Part shown: positions 1 to 8,640 of the stretch, piece after piece | Layout of the letters: each line of letters begins with the position of its first letter | How positions within the stretch are numbered: the first letter of the stretch is position 1 | NCBI RefSeq assembly: GCF_021991925.1 | Contig: NZ_RXZI01000005.1 | Location: 186,001 to 250,000 of the forward strand | Length of the DNA: 64,000 bases | DNA from: Sutcliffiella horikoshii | GTDB taxonomy: Bacteria; Bacillota; Bacilli; Bacillales; Bacillaceae_I | Direction: 5' to 3' | Notes under the pieces: model-generated | The model's database searches: none | What the model was told of the DNA's origin: nothing | The model's input: the letters and a program-made list of their open reading frames with translations, nothing else | Position numbers and translations under genes: made by a program

Positions 1-653
1 CCCTAGCTCATGAAATGGGGCATGCGATGCATTCTTATTTTTCCAATAAGAATCAACCCTACCAGGATGCAAGATATGTGACATTTACGGCAGAAGTTTC
101 GTCTACGTTGCAAGAGCATTTACTTCATAAGCAATTGATGGACGAGGCGTCAACCAAGGAGGAAAAGCTTCATGCCCTTTATCAATATTTAGAAGATTTC
201 CGTGTCACCCTTTTCCGTCAAACACAATTTGCGGAGTTTGAAAAGATCATACATGAAATGGGTCAGAATGAAGAATCTTTGCATGCTGATGCCATTAAAT
301 CCGTTTATTTCGATTTGAATAAGAAGTATTATGGAAAAAGCATAGAAGTCGACAAGGAAATTGCCATGGAATGGGCCAGAGTTCCACACTTCTTTCATTC
401 AAGCTTTTATACTTATCAGTACGCCACAAGCTTTGCCGCTTCTGCTGCACTAGCAGAGCAACTTGAGGCTGGCGGGGCTGAAGCGCAAAATAAAATACTC
501 AAAGAACTTTTTTCTTCAGGTGGTAGCCTACCACCAATTGAACTATTAAAGCGCGCAGGAGTCGATATGAGTAAAAAAGAGCCGATTGTGGAGTCGTTGA
601 AAAGGTATGAGGAACTTGTTAATGAATTTGAGGAGCTATTAAATAACGGTTAA
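1..653 (+). CDS. pepF: Oligoendopeptidase F, M3 family (5' end cut off)
   Basis: This is the C-terminal third of a zinc oligopeptidase that degrades short cytoplasmic peptides. The frame is open from base 3 and starts inside the active site, reading L-A-H-E-M-G-H-A, the HExxH zinc-binding helix with the catalytic glutamate. Downstream residues (YxTYQYATSFAAS and the closing helices) are typical of PepF. About 217 residues remain of a protein usually near 600. The real start lies outside the window. The family assignment is firm because motif and C-terminal pattern agree. Confidence 0.9.
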   Translation, partial: LAHEMGHAMHSYFSNKNQPYQDARYVTFTAEVSSTLQEHLLHKQLMDEASTKEEKLHALYQYLEDFRVTLFRQTQFAEFEKIIHEMGQNEESLHADAIKSVYFDLNKKYYGKSIEVDKEIAMEWARVPHFFHSSFYTYQYATSFAASAALAEQLEAGGAEAQNKILKELFSSGGSLPPIELLKRAGVDMSKKEPIVESLKRYEELVNEFEELLNNG

Positions 654-733
654 TTAAACATCTCCCTCCAATTTTCCTGTATAGTAGAACTATGTGATAC
701 ATTGAACAAACGAAAGTCGGGAGAGTTTGAAGT

Positions 734-1699
734 ATGAGAAAATTCAAGATTGGCTATCGGACAGCCAAAACTGCTTTGGGGACAGCGATTGCCATTAGTA
801 TTGCCCAGCTGTTGAATTTGGACTTTTATGCATCAGCCGGGATTATTGCAATCCTTTGTATTCAAAATACAGTACGGAAGTCATGGAAAGTGGCGACTGC
901 TCGTTTCTTTGCATGTTCTTTAAGTCTGCTATTTGGCTTTGTATTCTTTGAGCTTTTGGGATCCAATCCGGTTTCCATTGCTTTACTGTTGTTATTTTTT
1001 ATCCCTGTTACAGTAATGCTGAAAATAACAGAAGGGATTGCTACCAGTTCGGTGATACTACTTCATGTATATTCGGTGGAAGCCTTCACAATAGGACTGG
1101 TTATAAATGAATTAAGCATCATTTCCATTGGGATTGGGGTTGCGCTTATTCTAAATACATACATGCCAAGTGTGGATAAGGAATTGAAGAGCTATCAACT
1201 GAAAATAGAAGAGAATTTCCATAAGGTGTTTACAGAAATAGCTCATTTTCTTCGACACGGAGATCGCGGGTGGGGTGGGCAAGAGATTCCGGAAACCAAC
1301 AAAATATTGAAGGAAGCGAAGAGTCTAGCCTTCCGCGATGTAGAAAATCACTTCAAGCGGGAGGAAAATCATCACTATTTTTATTTTAAAATGAGGGAAA
1401 AACAGTTAGATGTCATGGAAAGGATGCTCCCCATTGTCGCAACCATTGAACACGATGTGGAGCAGGCACATATTGTGGCTGACTTTATCGAGGATCTCGA
1501 GCACGCCATCCATGCTGGCAATACAGCTTACCTATTTTTACAGCGCTTGCGCGACATGCACAATATGTTTCAGGAAATGCCATTGCCACAATCCCGTGAA
1601 GAGTTTGAGACGAGAGCGGCCCTTCGTCATCTTCTAAAAGAATTTGAACAATATTTAATACTTAAAAGTGATTTTATCGGTTTGGAAACTTCTAAGTAA
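734..1699 (+). CDS. yqjA: YqjA-like aromatic acid exporter family membrane protein
   Basis: A 321-residue protein. The first 150 residues hold several hydrophobic membrane segments, followed by a soluble, charged, largely helical C-terminal half (about 160-321). This layout and length match B. subtilis YqjA and the ArAE/FUSC-like N-terminal family. Its transported substrate is not known. The start ATG follows a GGGAGAG sequence at about 719-725. In B. subtilis the yqj genes continue directly after it; here a catabolic island intervenes. Its position beside an aromatic degradation island is probably coincidental, because yqjA belongs to the conserved backbone. Confidence 0.85.
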   Translation: MRKFKIGYRTAKTALGTAIAISIAQLLNLDFYASAGIIAILCIQNTVRKSWKVATARFFACSLSLLFGFVFFELLGSNPVSIALLLLFFIPVTVMLKITEGIATSSVILLHVYSVEAFTIGLVINELSIISIGIGVALILNTYMPSVDKELKSYQLKIEENFHKVFTEIAHFLRHGDRGWGGQEIPETNKILKEAKSLAFRDVENHFKREENHHYFYFKMREKQLDVMERMLPIVATIEHDVEQAHIVADFIEDLEHAIHAGNTAYLFLQRLRDMHNMFQEMPLPQSREEFETRAALRHLLKEFEQYLILKSDFIGLETSK

Positions 1700-1756
1700 A
1701 CGAATGGAATGAACAGCTTTCAACCACACTATACCTAAAAGGCAGGTGGTAGAAAG

Positions 1757-2263
1757 ATGTTCATTTTTACGTTGATCTTTGCATTGGTGACATCACCTCT
1801 ATGGCCGCTTGGGCCTAATCCTCTTCCAGGCGACCCTTATATTATCGTTAACAAACAGACAAATCAACTTGCCTACTTTCAAGGAGAAGAACTGAAAGAG
1901 GTCTATACTGTGGCCACTGGGAAATCTAAAGAGCTTACCCCGGAAGGCGAGTTCACTATCACCGTAAAGGCAATCAATCCTTATTATCGTAAAAAAGACA
2001 TCGCCGGTGGCGACCCGAAAAATCCACTAGGGACAAGATGGATCGGATTTGATGCAGAGGATACCGACGGACGTACCTATGGTGTTCATGGCACAAATAA
2101 TCCATATTCCATCGGTGGATATGTTACACAAGGTTGCATACGATTGGAAAATAAAAATGCAGAAGCATTGTTCGACAGAGTGCCAGTCGGGACGAAAATA
2201 TGGATTGTCAAGACAGGGAGATCTTTTGAAGACTTGGGAAGGGAAAAAGGTGTATTGAGGTAA
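1757..2263 (+). CDS. Secreted L,D-transpeptidase (YkuD domain)
   Basis: A 168-residue exported enzyme. It has an N-terminal hydrophobic signal segment (1-20), then a YkuD catalytic domain from about residue 28. The active site is visible: V-H-G-T followed by T-Q-G-C-I-R-L, where the cysteine attacks meso-diaminopimelate peptide stems to make 3-3 peptidoglycan cross-links, and the histidine and arginine assist. No LysM domain is present, unlike YkuD of B. subtilis, so it resembles the YciB type. It has its own terminator directly downstream. The role in cell wall or spore cortex remodelling is inferred from the family. Confidence 0.88.
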   Translation: MFIFTLIFALVTSPLWPLGPNPLPGDPYIIVNKQTNQLAYFQGEELKEVYTVATGKSKELTPEGEFTITVKAINPYYRKKDIAGGDPKNPLGTRWIGFDAEDTDGRTYGVHGTNNPYSIGGYVTQGCIRLENKNAEALFDRVPVGTKIWIVKTGRSFEDLGREKGVLR

Positions 2264-2297
2264 GACGTGTTAGATGAATCATGAATACTCATTTATC

Positions 2298-2339
2298 AAG
2301 ATCCAGTTCTTTCTAAGTGGAAGAAGACTGGATCTTTTT
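2298..2339 (+). terminator. Rho-independent terminator after the L,D-transpeptidase
   Basis: AAGATCCAGT pairs with ACTGGATCTT across a short loop and is followed by a T-run. It insulates the transpeptidase from the catabolic island. Confidence 0.88.
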
Positions 2340-2422
2340 CATATGGACTTTTAGAGAGATTTATAACTGTTTTTCGTCAAAAAAAGTAATTAAATTTCAC
2401 TATTTGAAATTTTTAGATTGTT

Positions 2423-2451
2423 TTGATAAATCGTAAGACCTATAGTATAAA
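2423..2451 (+). promoter_or_regulatory. Predicted SigA promoter of the anthranilate island
   Basis: TTGATA (2423-2428), a 17-base spacer and TATAAA (2446-2451). It lies 100 bases upstream of the monooxygenase start and upstream of a cre-like site, so initiation near 2458 would be subject to a downstream roadblock. Confidence 0.6.
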
Positions 2452-2504
2452 AAGAAAGTTTCACTGGAGGTGAGAACTTCATTGATAAGTAACACAACTA
2501 ATTT

Positions 2505-2518
2505 TGAAAGCGATTACA
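2505..2518 (+). promoter_or_regulatory. cre site (CcpA operator) before the monooxygenase
   Basis: TGAAAGCGATTACA fits the Bacillus cre consensus TGWAANCGNTNWCA at every position. It sits between the predicted promoter and the start codon, about 47 bases after the expected transcription start, where bound CcpA usually blocks elongation. This implies repression of the pathway when preferred sugars are present. Confidence 0.75.
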
Positions 2519-2552
2519 AGTAATTGACTCATACATAAAAGGGGGAAATGTG

Positions 2553-4028
2553 ATGGGAATTAGAACAGGTGAGCAATACATTAACGCTTTGAAATCCAGA
2601 AAGCCAGAGGTCTGGCTTGGGGGGAGAAAAGTGGAGGATTTGTATAACGAAGATGTATTCAAACAGCCGATTCATGAAATTGCCAAACTTTATGATCTCC
2701 AGTTTGACCCGGAATACCAGGACAAAATTACCCATGTTTGTGCAGAAACAGGGGAACGGGTAAACAATGCATTCCTCGTTCCAAGATCGCAGGAAGATCT
2801 TATGGCCCGCAGCAGATTATTTGAAGCGTATGCCAGAGCAACATTCGGCCTGATGGGAAGAACCCCTGATTTCTTGAATGTAGTGGTTACCTCCATGGCA
2901 AGCAACTCTTGGTTCTTGGATAAATATAATCCGGATTGGTCGGTGAATATCAGAAACTATTACCGCCATATCAGGGATAATGATCTGTTTTTAACACACG
3001 CCATCATTAATCCACAGAATGATAGAAGTAAAGCTTCCTATGAACAAAAGGATTTGTTTACCCACTTAGGGACGGTAAAAGAAACGAAGGGTGGATTAGT
3101 TGTCAGAGGTGCGAAAATGTTGGCTACATTGGCTCCTATTACAGACGAAGTAATCATCTATTCCTTCCCTGGCTTTCAAGCTGGAGACGAGCGTTATGCA
3201 TTGGCCTTTGCGATTCCTATCGATACACCTGGTTTACGGATTATCTGCAGAGAACCGATGCAGGATGGAAAGCGGTCCGTATTTGATCATCCATTGGCTT
3301 CAAGGTACGAAGAAATGGATGCCATCCTTGCGTTTGATGATGTATTAGTGCCATGGGACAGGGTGTTCATGTATAACAATGTGGAAGCCGCCAATTCATT
3401 ATATCCAATGACAGGAATTGCTCAGCAGCCAGCTCATCAGTCTGGTGTCAGAGGGTATGTGAAGCTGGCCTTTGCAACGGAGGTCGCGTGTAAAGTAGCT
3501 GATTCCATCGGAGTAGATGGATTTTTGAATGTACAAAATGACCTTGGTGAGTTGGTTCAGGCAGTGGAAACTATACGAGCATTATTACGTGTATCCGAAT
3601 ATGAGTATGAAGTGACAAAGGATGGAGAATATCGTCCGGCTCCGGCGCCTCTTGAAACAATCAGAGGTCTATTACCGAAAATGTATCCACGGGCAATTGA
3701 AGTGATGCAAATTATTGGGGCGGGTGGCCTGTTAATGTCTCCTACTGGTGCCGACTTCGAAAATACGGAATTGCGTCCTGATTTGGACAAGTATTTCGGG
3801 GGAAGGGAAGGGGTGTCAGCAGAAGAACGTGTTCGAATATTTAAGCTGGCATGGGACCTTTGCGGAGAAGCATTCGGACAACGACTATTACAATATGAGC
3901 GCTACTATACGGGAGATCCCATCCGAAAAAGAGCGATTTTTTACAATCAGTATAAACGGAAAAATAAATTCAACATGGCTGAACAAGCCCTGGAGGATAC
4001 AGCAAAAACCGAAATTAATCTCATATAA
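2553..4028 (+). CDS. HpaB-type FADH2-dependent monooxygenase, probable anthranilate 3-hydroxylase
   Basis: A 491-residue member of the 4-hydroxyphenylacetate 3-monooxygenase large-component family, with the acyl-CoA-dehydrogenase-like fold over the full length (motifs RTGEQYI, GRTPDF, the [11 protein letters not shown] region). The enzyme uses reduced FAD and O2. Next to 3-hydroxyanthranilate dioxygenase, the likely reaction is anthranilate to 3-hydroxyanthranilate, as described for the Geobacillus thermodenitrificans anthranilate cluster. No HpaC-type flavin reductase is encoded nearby, so reduced flavin must come from elsewhere. The ATG at 2553 is preferred over GTG at 2550 because it lies 7 bases from AAAGGGGG. 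Other aromatic amino or hydroxy acids remain possible substrates. Confidence 0.87.
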   Translation: MGIRTGEQYINALKSRKPEVWLGGRKVEDLYNEDVFKQPIHEIAKLYDLQFDPEYQDKITHVCAETGERVNNAFLVPRSQEDLMARSRLFEAYARATFGLMGRTPDFLNVVVTSMASNSWFLDKYNPDWSVNIRNYYRHIRDNDLFLTHAIINPQNDRSKASYEQKDLFTHLGTVKETKGGLVVRGAKMLATLAPITDEVIIYSFPGFQAGDERYALAFAIPIDTPGLRIICREPMQDGKRSVFDHPLASRYEEMDAILAFDDVLVPWDRVFMYNNVEAANSLYPMTGIAQQPAHQSGVRGYVKLAFATEVACKVADSIGVDGFLNVQNDLGELVQAVETIRALLRVSEYEYEVTKDGEYRPAPAPLETIRGLLPKMYPRAIEVMQIIGAGGLLMSPTGADFENTELRPDLDKYFGGREGVSAEERVRIFKLAWDLCGEAFGQRLLQYERYYTGDPIRKRAIFYNQYKRKNKFNMAEQALEDTAKTEINLI

Positions 4029-4062
4029 TTTAGAGGAAATTGGCGTTCTTTGTATAAATATT

Positions 4063-4081
4063 AGAATATTACATATATTCT
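4063..4081 (+). promoter_or_regulatory. Perfect palindrome upstream of the IclR gene (candidate operator)
   Basis: AGAATAT-TACAT-ATATTCT has 7-base perfect arms and a 5-base spacer, 41 bases before the regulator start and near its expected promoter. It is a plausible autoregulatory or pathway operator for the IclR protein; this is inference from symmetry and position. Confidence 0.45.
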
Positions 4082-4121
4082 GATACTTATAGTAGAACTT
4101 TGATGGAAAAGGGGCGAAGAC

Positions 4122-4871
4122 ATGATATCCTCTGTGCTGAAAGTTACAAAGATTTTGGACTGTTTTACAGGGAATGAGCCGGTTTTGGGTAACCAGGAGA
4201 TTGCAGAGAAATTGGGGATGAATGTAAGTACGGTGCACCATATTGTCAGTACACTATGCCATGAAGGAATTCTGATACAGGACAGCAGAAAAAAGTATCG
4301 GCTCGGCTGGAAATTGCTTGAGTGGAGCAATCACGTCATGTATCAGCAGGAAATCTATAGCGAAGCCATTCCCATTGTGGAGGACCTTGTCAGACAATAC
4401 AATGGAACGGTCCATATCGGTATGTTTGATGCTGGGGAAGTACGCTTTGTCCTGAAGGTTTCTGCCAAAAATTCAGTGCCTGTTCCTACTTTTGTCGGTG
4501 CCAGAAAGCCTGCCTATTGTACAAGTACAGGAAAAATATTATTGTCTTTCAATCCATCATTCATCCAGCCTACTATTTCCAAAGGCCTGTTACAAAGAGC
4601 GCCAAATACCATTACATGTGTGAAGAAATTAAAAAAAGAGCTTGAAGAAATAAGAGAACAAGGATATGCCATCAGTAATAATGAAAATGAGTTGGGATTA
4701 TACGGAATTGCTGCACCGATTCATTCCTATACAGGGCAAACTGTAGCCGCACTGAATATGGTTGGTCCCATTTCCTATATGCAAGGACAGCAAAAGCAGG
4801 CGATCATTCAAAGTGTTTTGCGGACATCCAGGCAAATATCAAAAGAGCTTGGTTATATTAGCGCAATTTGA
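4122..4871 (+). CDS. IclR-family transcriptional regulator of the island
   Basis: A 249-residue regulator with an N-terminal winged helix-turn-helix (about 5-65, with NQEIAEKLGMNVSTVHHIVSTL as recognition region) and a C-terminal IclR effector domain (about 75-245) ending in the typical A-A-x-N pattern. IclR proteins in aromatic pathways bind an intermediate or the substrate and activate or repress the neighbouring genes. It lies between the monooxygenase and the dioxygenase genes on the same strand. ATG at 4122 follows AAAAGGGG (4107-4114). The ligand is probably anthranilate or 3-hydroxyanthranilate, by context only. Its stop codon overlaps a cre-like site. Confidence 0.9.
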   Translation: MISSVLKVTKILDCFTGNEPVLGNQEIAEKLGMNVSTVHHIVSTLCHEGILIQDSRKKYRLGWKLLEWSNHVMYQQEIYSEAIPIVEDLVRQYNGTVHIGMFDAGEVRFVLKVSAKNSVPVPTFVGARKPAYCTSTGKILLSFNPSFIQPTISKGLLQRAPNTITCVKKLKKELEEIREQGYAISNNENELGLYGIAAPIHSYTGQTVAALNMVGPISYMQGQQKQAIIQSVLRTSRQISKELGYISAI

Positions 4872-4882
4872 TAGCGCTTACA
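4869..4882 (+). promoter_or_regulatory. Second cre-like site, overlapping the iclR stop codon
   Basis: TGATAGCGCTTACA matches the cre consensus with one mismatch (T for A at position 4). It lies 23 bases before the dioxygenase start and could reinforce glucose repression of the second transcription segment. Confidence 0.55.
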
Positions 4883-4904
4883 AAATTATGAGGAGGAATT
4901 AGAT

Positions 4905-5444
4905 ATGGCATTGAAAACAAGGTCTATGAACATTATGAAAGTGATAGAGGACAATAAACATCTTTTAAAGCCGCCGGTTAATAACAAAGTTCTTTGGGAG
5001 GATTCTGAATTTATTGCGATGCTACTTGGCGGACCAAACAGAAGAAGGGATTTCCATGTTGATCCATCGGATGAATTCTTTTATCAGGTGAAGGGGGACT
5101 GCTACGTTGAATGCATCAATGATAATGGAGAACGTGAATTGGTAACGGTCAAGGAAGGGGAAATGTTTATGCTACCCGCAAATGTTCCCCATTCCCCGCA
5201 CCGTGTGGCGGATACGTACGGAATTGTTCTAGAAAGAAAACGGGACAAAGGGGAGTTAGAGGACTTTGTTTGGTTCTGTGATAACTGTAATGAAGAAATG
5301 CACCGGGTGACGGTTCAATTGACCAATATTGAGACTCAGGTAAAGGGAGCGATAGAGGAGTTTAACGGAAGCGAAGAACTGCGCACATGTGACCATTGCG
5401 GACATGTAATGCCAGAGGAAGTAGATGTGTGGAAATGCGAATAG
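4905..5444 (+). CDS. nbaC: 3-hydroxyanthranilate 3,4-dioxygenase
   Basis: A 179-residue cupin dioxygenase that opens the ring of 3-hydroxyanthranilate to 2-amino-3-carboxymuconate semialdehyde. Ferrous iron ligands are visible as His51, Glu57 and His96 (motifs DFHVDPSDEFFYQ and PANVPHSP). The bacterial C-terminal rubredoxin-like iron site is present as Cys125-x2-Cys128 and Cys162-x2-Cys165. Length and motifs match the bacterial enzyme. The start has AGGAGG at 4891-4896. The gene overlaps the next by 10 bases, implying coupled translation of the dioxygenase with the enzyme that consumes its unstable product. Confidence 0.95.
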   Translation: MALKTRSMNIMKVIEDNKHLLKPPVNNKVLWEDSEFIAMLLGGPNRRRDFHVDPSDEFFYQVKGDCYVECINDNGERELVTVKEGEMFMLPANVPHSPHRVADTYGIVLERKRDKGELEDFVWFCDNCNEEMHRVTVQLTNIETQVKGAIEEFNGSEELRTCDHCGHVMPEEVDVWKCE

Positions 5445-6484
5445 ACTTTCATACGCATATCATTCCAAAGGAATTTCCGGACTTTGCCGAAAAATATGGT
5501 GGAGACCGCTGGCCGACACTGCATCAGACATGTACATGTGGAGCAAACATCATGGTTGCAGGAAAGGTATTTCGGGAAGTGACCGATCAAGTGTGGTGTC
5601 CGCATAAGCGAATTCAGGACATGGATAGAGAAGGTGTGGATATCCAGGTACTCTCTCCCATTCCTGTGACATTTTCATATTGGGCTGACAAAGAGGCGGC
5701 GCTTGAAATGGCACAACTGCAAAATGATTTTATTGCAGATACGGTTAAAGAATATCCTGAGCGATTCATTGGTCTTGGAACTGTACCGCTTCAAGATACG
5801 GTGGTTGCCATTCAGGAGATGGATCGATGTATCCACGATCTGAAGCTTGCCGGAATAGAAATCGGCACAAATGTAAATGGGGAGAATCTCGATTCCCCTC
5901 ATTTGACAGAGTTCTTTAAGATGGCAGAAGAGTGGGATGTTCCTCTCTTTATTCACCCTTGGGAAACGATGGCGAAAGACCGTACCCCAAGACATAATTT
6001 TATGTACACGATCGGGATGCCAAGCGAGACAGCTCTTGCTGCGGCAAGCTTGATTTGGAGTGGGGTAATGGAAAAATTCCCAAACCTTAGAATCTGTTTT
6101 GCCCATGGCGGTGGGTCTTTCCCATATATACTACCGCGCTTGGATAAGGGGTGGGAGGTATGGCCGCACCTCAGGCTTACGACACATCCTCCGAGTCATT
6201 ATGCAAAGAAGTTTTATTTTGACTCTTTAAACTATGATTCGCTTACTATGAAATATTTAATAGAACGATTTGGTATCGATAAAGTGATTATGGGTTCTGA
6301 TTATCCTTTTCTGTTACGAGAAATTCCACCAGGAAAAGTGGTAGATGAAATGGAGGACCTGTCAGAAGCGGACAAAAATCTGCTGTTAGGGAAGAATGCT
6401 TTGGAATTTTTGAATATAAAGGAGACCGACTATGGAACAAAAGCTGATGACACCAGAGGAAAAGCTGAAACAATTAGGTCTTGA
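5435..6484 (+). CDS. nbaD: 2-amino-3-carboxymuconate-6-semialdehyde decarboxylase (ACMSD)
   Basis: A 349-residue amidohydrolase-superfamily decarboxylase that removes CO2 from the dioxygenase product to give 2-aminomuconate semialdehyde, diverting it from quinolinate. Zinc ligands are visible: His6 and His8 (DFHTH), His174 (FIHPW), His224 (FAHGG) and Asp289 (GSDYPF). The ATG at 5435 begins directly at the metal motif and overlaps the dioxygenase stop by 10 bases; the open frame upstream lies inside that gene. The C-terminus runs about a dozen residues past the usual end and overlaps the next gene by 53 bases, a tail likely gained by stop-codon loss. Confidence 0.94.
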   Translation: MRIDFHTHIIPKEFPDFAEKYGGDRWPTLHQTCTCGANIMVAGKVFREVTDQVWCPHKRIQDMDREGVDIQVLSPIPVTFSYWADKEAALEMAQLQNDFIADTVKEYPERFIGLGTVPLQDTVVAIQEMDRCIHDLKLAGIEIGTNVNGENLDSPHLTEFFKMAEEWDVPLFIHPWETMAKDRTPRHNFMYTIGMPSETALAAASLIWSGVMEKFPNLRICFAHGGGSFPYILPRLDKGWEVWPHLRLTTHPPSHYAKKFYFDSLNYDSLTMKYLIERFGIDKVIMGSDYPFLLREIPPGKVVDEMEDLSEADKNLLLGKNALEFLNIKETDYGTKADDTRGKAETIRS

Positions 6485-6893
6485 GTTAAAAGATGTTCGG
6501 CCGTCAGTCGGTAATTACGTCAGTCATGTCAGAGTGGGGAATTTAATTTTTACCGCTGGCCAGGGAGTCGATCAATATCATGGCAAATTGGGCAGGGAAT
6601 TTACCATTGAAGAAGGGTACCTTGCTTCCCGCCAGTCGATGCTTAATTTGTTAAGTGTGTTAAAGCATGAGTTAGGTGAATTAAGCAGGGTAAAAAAAAT
6701 AGTGAAGATGTTGGGCTTTGTCAATAGTACAGAAAATTTCACTGATCAACCTAAGGTGATGAACGGGGCATCTGACTTATTGGTGGAGGTATTCGGTGAT
6801 AGAGGAAGACATGCCCGTTCTGCAGTAGGCATGGCACAGCTGCCAAACAATACGGCTATTGAAATAGAACTGATTGTTGAAGTTGCAGAGTAA
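6432..6893 (+). CDS. nbaF: RidA-family 2-aminomuconate deaminase
   Basis: A 153-residue protein of the RidA/YjgF/UK114 family, with the conserved ARSAVG-x6-NN region containing the substrate-binding arginine. In this pathway the deaminase turns 2-aminomuconate into 4-oxalocrotonate with release of ammonia; the pathway-specific deaminases are slightly longer than generic RidA, as here. ATG 6432 has GGAG (6421-6424) with ideal spacing, so the 53-base overlap with the decarboxylase is real rather than a miscalled start. A terminator follows, ending the first transcription segment. Confidence 0.88.
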   Translation: MEQKLMTPEEKLKQLGLELKDVRPSVGNYVSHVRVGNLIFTAGQGVDQYHGKLGREFTIEEGYLASRQSMLNLLSVLKHELGELSRVKKIVKMLGFVNSTENFTDQPKVMNGASDLLVEVFGDRGRHARSAVGMAQLPNNTAIEIELIVEVAE

Positions 6894-6895
6894 AC

Positions 6896-6935
6896 GACTC
6901 CTTCTCTCTCTTGGCTGAGAGGGAGTCTTCATTTT
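6896..6935 (+). terminator. Terminator inside the catabolic island
   Basis: GACTCCTTCTCTC pairs with GAGAGGGAGTC followed by TTCATTTT. It separates the upper genes (dioxygenase to deaminase) from the dehydrogenase and lower pathway genes. The T-run is interrupted, so partial read-through is possible. Confidence 0.7.
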
Positions 6936-6938
6936 GGG

Positions 6939-6999
6939 AGCTCTTATCTCAAAGGTAGTGGCTATTCACTGGTGAAAAGTCGGCAATTGGACTTTTTAC
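6939..6999 (+). repeat. 61-bp stem-loop repeat, copy 1
   Basis: The last 28 bases form GTGAAAAGTC-GGCAATTG-GACTTTTTAC, a 10-bp stem with an 8-base loop. The 61-base sequence aligns without gaps to copies at 27851-27911 and 51791-51851. The rest of the 6936-7143 gap shows no gene and no convincing promoter. Confidence 0.8.
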
Positions 7000-7143
7000 G
7001 GCTTATTTACTCTCGAGCTCACAAGGAGTATGAGTTGGAATCAGAGAAAAGAGCACGCCAGCAAGTAATATAACGGCTAGTTTGAGTATTCGAAGCAGTA
7101 ACAAGCTTACGAAAACCGTCTTAATGAAAGGGTGGGTTGTCTG

Positions 7144-8619
7144 ATGCAAGTAAAAGAAAGTGTGGATAAAAAAATCAAACCAATAGATTGTCGCCATTTT
7201 ATTGACGGCGATTACATCGATTCTATTAATTTGAAAACCTTCGATAATGTAAATCCTGCTACAGAAGAAGTGATTGGAAATGTTGCAGAAGGTGGGAAAG
7301 AAGAAATTGATAGAGCTGTTAAGGCAGCAAGAAAAGCATTAAAGGGTCCATGGAAAAAGTATACGACCAAGGAGCGATCCGACTTATTAAGAAGGATCGG
7401 TGATGGAATATTACAGCGAAAAGAAGAATTGGCTGTCTTGGAATCCATGGATACAGGCAAGCCCTACGAATTGGCACTTGAAATGGACATCACAAGATCT
7501 GCCTACAATTTTTACTTCTTTGCTGATTTTTTAACCTCAATGGGAGGGGAATCCTACCAACAAGATAATGTTGCGCTCCATTATTCTATTAGAAGACCGG
7601 TTGGAGTCGTTGGGATGATCAATCCTTGGAATCTTCCTTTACTCTTACTGACTTGGAAATTGGCCCCATGTCTAGCGGCAGGAAATACTGCGGTCATGAA
7701 GCCTGCTGAATGGTCCCCAATGACAGCCACTGTTTTGGTGGAAATTTGCAAGAATGCGGGTGTACCGGATGGGGTCATTAATCTCGTTCATGGTTTTGGA
7801 GCAGATTCAGCAGGGTCTGCATTAACCGAGCATCCTGGTGTGGATGCGATTACTTTTACAGGGGAAACGAAAACAGGATCCGCCATCATGAAAGCGGCAG
7901 CTCCTACACTTAAAAAGTTATCCTATGAGCTCGGGGGGAAAAACCCGAATATCATTTTTGCAGACTCCAACCTGGATGAGGTCATTGATACAACGCTCAA
8001 ATCGAGTTTCATGAACCAAGGGGAAGTGTGTCTTTGCGGTTCAAGAATTTATGTGGAAAGTTCTATTTATGAATCGTTTCTTGAAAAGTTCACTGCCAGA
8101 ACCAAAGAACTACAAACCGGGGATCCTTTTAACCCTGCTACAAAAGTAGGTGCGGTTATCAGTAAAGAACACTATGAACGAGTCCTCTCCTATATTGAAA
8201 TAGCGAAAGAAGAAGGCGGGACCATTTTAACAGGTGGAGGCCGACCGGACTCTGTTGATAAAGGGTATTTCATTGAACCGACTATTGTCGTTGGTCTAGA
8301 TCGACATGCAAGATGTGTCAAAGAAGAAATCTTCGGGCCTGTTGTCACCGTTATCCCTTTTGAAACAGAAGAAGAAGTATTAGAGCAAGCCAATGATACT
8401 CATTATGGGCTAGGTGCAACAATTTGGACGAATGACCTTCGCCGCGCACATCGTGTTGCAAGGGAGATTGAAGCGGGAATCATCTGGATCAATACTTGGT
8501 ATTTAAGAGACTTAAGGACTCCATTTGGAGGGATGAAGCAAAGCGGAATCGGCAGGGAAGGCGGCATGCATAGCTTTGATTTTTACAGTGAATTGTCGAA
8601 TGTAACGGTAAAACTTTAA
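7144..8619 (+). CDS. nbaE: 2-aminomuconic 6-semialdehyde dehydrogenase
   Basis: A 491-residue NAD-dependent aldehyde dehydrogenase of the hydroxymuconic/aminomuconic semialdehyde group. It oxidises 2-aminomuconate semialdehyde to 2-aminomuconate. Visible catalytic features: Asn163 (NPWNLP), Glu262 (YELGGKNP) and Cys296 (NQGEVCLC). The length is standard. The ATG at 7144 is chosen over GTG at 7132 because the GAAAGGGTGG ribosome site overlaps the latter. It starts the second half of the island, after a terminator and a repeat, and is followed 21 bases later by the hydratase. Confidence 0.92.
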   Translation: MQVKESVDKKIKPIDCRHFIDGDYIDSINLKTFDNVNPATEEVIGNVAEGGKEEIDRAVKAARKALKGPWKKYTTKERSDLLRRIGDGILQRKEELAVLESMDTGKPYELALEMDITRSAYNFYFFADFLTSMGGESYQQDNVALHYSIRRPVGVVGMINPWNLPLLLLTWKLAPCLAAGNTAVMKPAEWSPMTATVLVEICKNAGVPDGVINLVHGFGADSAGSALTEHPGVDAITFTGETKTGSAIMKAAAPTLKKLSYELGGKNPNIIFADSNLDEVIDTTLKSSFMNQGEVCLCGSRIYVESSIYESFLEKFTARTKELQTGDPFNPATKVGAVISKEHYERVLSYIEIAKEEGGTILTGGGRPDSVDKGYFIEPTIVVGLDRHARCVKEEIFGPVVTVIPFETEEEVLEQANDTHYGLGATIWTNDLRRAHRVAREIEAGIIWINTWYLRDLRTPFGGMKQSGIGREGGMHSFDFYSELSNVTVKL

Positions 8620-8640
8620 TCCTAGAAAGGAGTCCAGAAA

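Noticed and set aside
3748-4083. 111-residue plus-strand frame overlapping the monooxygenase 3' end
   Set aside because: It is out of frame inside a well-supported gene, has no ribosome site and a composition unlike a protein; it is a shadow frame.
5675-6106. 143-residue minus-strand frame
   Set aside because: It is antisense to the ACMS decarboxylase, whose metal ligands and length are intact; no promoter or ribosome site.
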